Shown: positions 7,601 to 8,047 of the stretch, one piece after another
How positions within the stretch are numbered: the stretch's first letter is position 1
Layout of the letters: each line of letters begins with the position of its first letter
Source of the DNA: CAYFJO01 sp964343305
GTDB lineage: Bacteria > Planctomycetota > Planctomycetia > Pirellulales > Pirellulaceae
Direction: 5' to 3'
DNA: 8,047 nt
Assembly (NCBI GenBank): GCA_964343305.1
Contig: CAYFJO010000473.1
Span: 1 to 8,047, forward strand
Made by a program: the position numbers and the translations under genes
Notes under the pieces: model-generated
The model's database searches: none
What the model saw: only the letters and a program-made list of their open reading frames with translations
What the model was told of the DNA's origin: nothing

Positions 7601-7962
7601 GGCCGGATTTGACGAACGTTGCCGGGCGTTTCAGTTTCAAAGACCTCGGCGAGACAATCGTTGATCCCAGCAAAGTGATCTCGGATCAATACCGAGCGTC
7701 GACGATCATCACCACGGGTGGCAAGGTCTACACGGGCCGCGTTGTGAATGATCAAAACGGCGTGGTGACGATGTTGATCGACCCCGAAGACATCACGAAA
7801 GTCGTCGAACTGAAAAAGGACGACATCGATGAAATGGCGCCGTCGAAAGTCTCGTTGATGCCGAAGGATTTGCTGAAAGTGCTGAACGAGGAAGAAATGT
7901 TGGACTTGCTGGCGTACTTGATGTCGCGTGGCAATCCGACCGATTTGATGTTTCAAAAGTGA
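4615..7962 (+). CDS. PVC-type haem-binding CxxCH propeller protein (membrane-bound dehydrogenase-like), N-terminus made of repeat sequence
   Basis: The frame has 1115 codons. Residues about 6-89 are translated repeat sequence with no domain. A hydrophobic stretch at about 86-98, ending near SAIGG, looks like the core of a secretion signal. A Pro/Lys-rich linker (about 110-141) leads to a beta-sandwich (about 142-275, starting KAIWIWGP) resembling the N-terminal carbohydrate-binding-like domains of rhamnosidases. Residues about 290-648 form the six-bladed-type propeller typical of these proteins, with the hallmark D507-ADMEWD-513 followed by GSPWYRP, then DFGWR and LTDVAIGHDGAMYF. A helical, HEAT-like region fills about 660-950. 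The C-terminal haem domain (about 950-1115) has C982-VI-C985-H986, GPDLTNVAGRF and SLMP with M1082 as likely axial ligand. The TIGR02603/TIGR02604-type families are recognised; substrate and electron partner are unknown. The gene follows the PSCyt1 gene by 10 nt, so co-transcription is likely. The start is uncertain: 4615 has the good ribosome-binding site, but an in-frame ATG at 4801 would give a more normal signal peptide (24-residue n-region). Confidence 0.9.
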   Translation: MRQHINPTRKRGLYRNAVKQRSPGSRSSAHPGIDVHGNARTLKGFHNDTRDCATPSGLSGLGMNDTQGGAARLHRSAYPGLRCVTPLALLLALMLAVGQSAIGGETYSQKPEVADAQTKAVQPKPEPVEKPKAPPKVSGGPKAIWIWGPVAETNYTLSKSFEANSKSATIIATCDNVMELFINGKSVLSSTNWSAPVSRDVQKFLKQAENEITVKASNEGSVAGFALKLELTADKKKQYVISDKTWNATASGAKESVAVKTLGTMGVGPWGNVFAKPPASSLAGSTPRGIFNVLPGFQVERLFTVPKNELGSWVSITFDNKGRLIASDQGGQGLCRITPPPIGSDVETKIEHLDVKITSAHGMLYAFDSLYVSVNGGPGSGLYRCRDTNMDDQYDEVTKLKALQGGGEHGPHALRLSPDGKSIYVIAGNHTNPPQNFNHSQVPKNWSEDLLLPRQWDARGHARGKLAPGGWIAKTDPDGKTWEIVSTGYRNAYDMDFNADGELFAYDADMEWDMGSPWYRPTRVVHAAGGSDFGWRSGTGKWPTYYVDSLPQLVDVGPGSPVGAEFGYGAKFPAKYQKAFYICDWTFGTMYAIHIQPCGASYTAVKEEFVSRTPLPLTDVAIGHDGAMYFTVGGRGAQSELFRVTYVGDESTDPVDTENDKGSDLRQLRRQLEELQRPDAAPERLLGFITANLGHEDRFVRYAARVALEHQSVAAWQDGVLAEKDAQALITGAVALARQGDKSAQPKLLAALDSIDFAKLDEEAQQLELLRAYALAFIRLGKPDLATASQIAKKFDAFYPAKSNNLNRELCRVLVYLESPTVINKTMDLIAKESDQQLEDISELLARNGGYGGTIANMLANQPDLQKIHYALALRNMRFGWTLGQRKTYFEWLDGARQKSGGASYQGFIDNIRKEALANASEAELAALKTTITKPPIKPTELPKAKGPGHDWKLDELVALTSKGLTSRNFDNGKKMYAATRCVICHRFGGEGGATGPDLTNVAGRFSFKDLGETIVDPSKVISDQYRASTIITTGGKVYTGRVVNDQNGVVTMLIDPEDITKVVELKKDDIDEMAPSKVSLMPKDLLKVLNEEEMLDLLAYLMSRGNPTDLMFQK
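4671..4863. repeat. Perfect 17-bp terminal inverted repeat bracketing the repeat element
   Basis: The left arm at 4671-4687 (ACAACGTAGCCCAGGGT) is the exact reverse complement of the right arm at 4847-4863. Outside the perfect arms the match continues imperfectly (GCGGTTAA on the left against the complement of GTAACGC on the right). The inner octamers at 4703-4710 and 4811-4818 can compete for the same arms, giving alternative hairpins 4680-4710 and 4811-4854. Confidence 0.85.
4734..4787. repeat. Long stem-loop nested in the repeat element
   Basis: AACCCTGAAGGGGTT at 4734-4748 is the exact reverse complement of 4773-4787. After one C/C mismatch (4749/4772) the stem continues for five more pairs (4750-4754 with 4767-4771), closing a 12-nt loop at 4755-4766. 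No U-tract follows, so it is not a typical intrinsic terminator. In the mRNA it would form a strong hairpin within the open frame of the haem gene. Confidence 0.8.
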
Positions 7963-7969
7963 TTTAGCG

Positions 7970-8047
7970 CTTTACTACGTAGCCGGAGTCGTAAGACCTT
8001 GTCATTACCCAAGTTTTTCGAGTTCAAATTGCACTAACCAATCTCAT
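7970..8047. repeat. Possible second dispersed repeat after the haem gene, cut by the window edge
   Basis: The 85 bases after the stop hold no coding signal of their own. From about 7970 the sequence begins with the palindrome CTACGTAG (7975-7982) and continues GCCGGAGTCGTAAGACC and then TTTTTCGAGTTCAAATTGCAC. I recall closely similar strings downstream of many planctomycete genes, and as recurrent 'YVAGVVR' tails of predicted proteins. That recognition is from memory and not verified. No terminator hairpin with a U-tract was found between 7962 and 8047. Confidence 0.4.

Overview
The window looks like a piece of a planctomycete chromosome (Pirellulales-like, judged from gene families only). 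Four protein families place it there: DUF1501, DUF1559 with an H-X9-DG motif, PSCyt1-PSCyt2(DUF1549)-PSD1(DUF1553), and the large PVC-type haem-binding propeller protein with a C-terminal CxxCH domain. These are strongly expanded in Planctomycetes and related PVC bacteria. No RNA gene, transposase, integrase or CRISPR array was found.

Layout. (1) Positions 3-437, plus strand: the end of an open frame that enters from the left edge. Its first ~16 codons read as the middle of a DUF1553 domain, and the rest is the C-terminal ~130 residues of a DUF1501 protein. The two are joined in frame, apparently by a deletion (or a misassembly) that removed the end of one gene and the start of its usual neighbour. 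(2) Positions 367-1374, minus strand: a membrane-anchored DUF1559/H-X9-DG protein whose 3' end runs 71 bp into the DUF1501 gene, tail to tail. (3) Positions 1375-1553: a divergent spacer. (4) Positions 1554-4604, plus strand: a complete 1016-residue exported PSCyt1-PSCyt2-PSD1 protein with a lectin-like insert. (5) Positions 4615-7962, plus strand: a 1115-codon exported haem-binding protein 10 nt downstream, almost certainly in the same operon. Its first ~90 codons are made of a structured repeat (about 4630-4880) with a perfect 17-bp inverted repeat and several nested hairpins. (6) Positions 7963-8047: a non-coding tail that resembles a second dispersed planctomycete repeat.

How the genes may work together. 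The two large plus-strand genes encode extracytoplasmic proteins that each combine a CxxCH haem-attachment motif with a beta-sandwich, possibly carbohydrate-binding, domain. This suggests a cell-surface or periplasmic redox pair acting on a polymeric or glycan substrate. That role is inference: no biochemical function is established for these families. The points most worth a second look are the in-frame DUF1553::DUF1501 junction at the left edge and the repeat that supplies the N-terminus of the haem protein.
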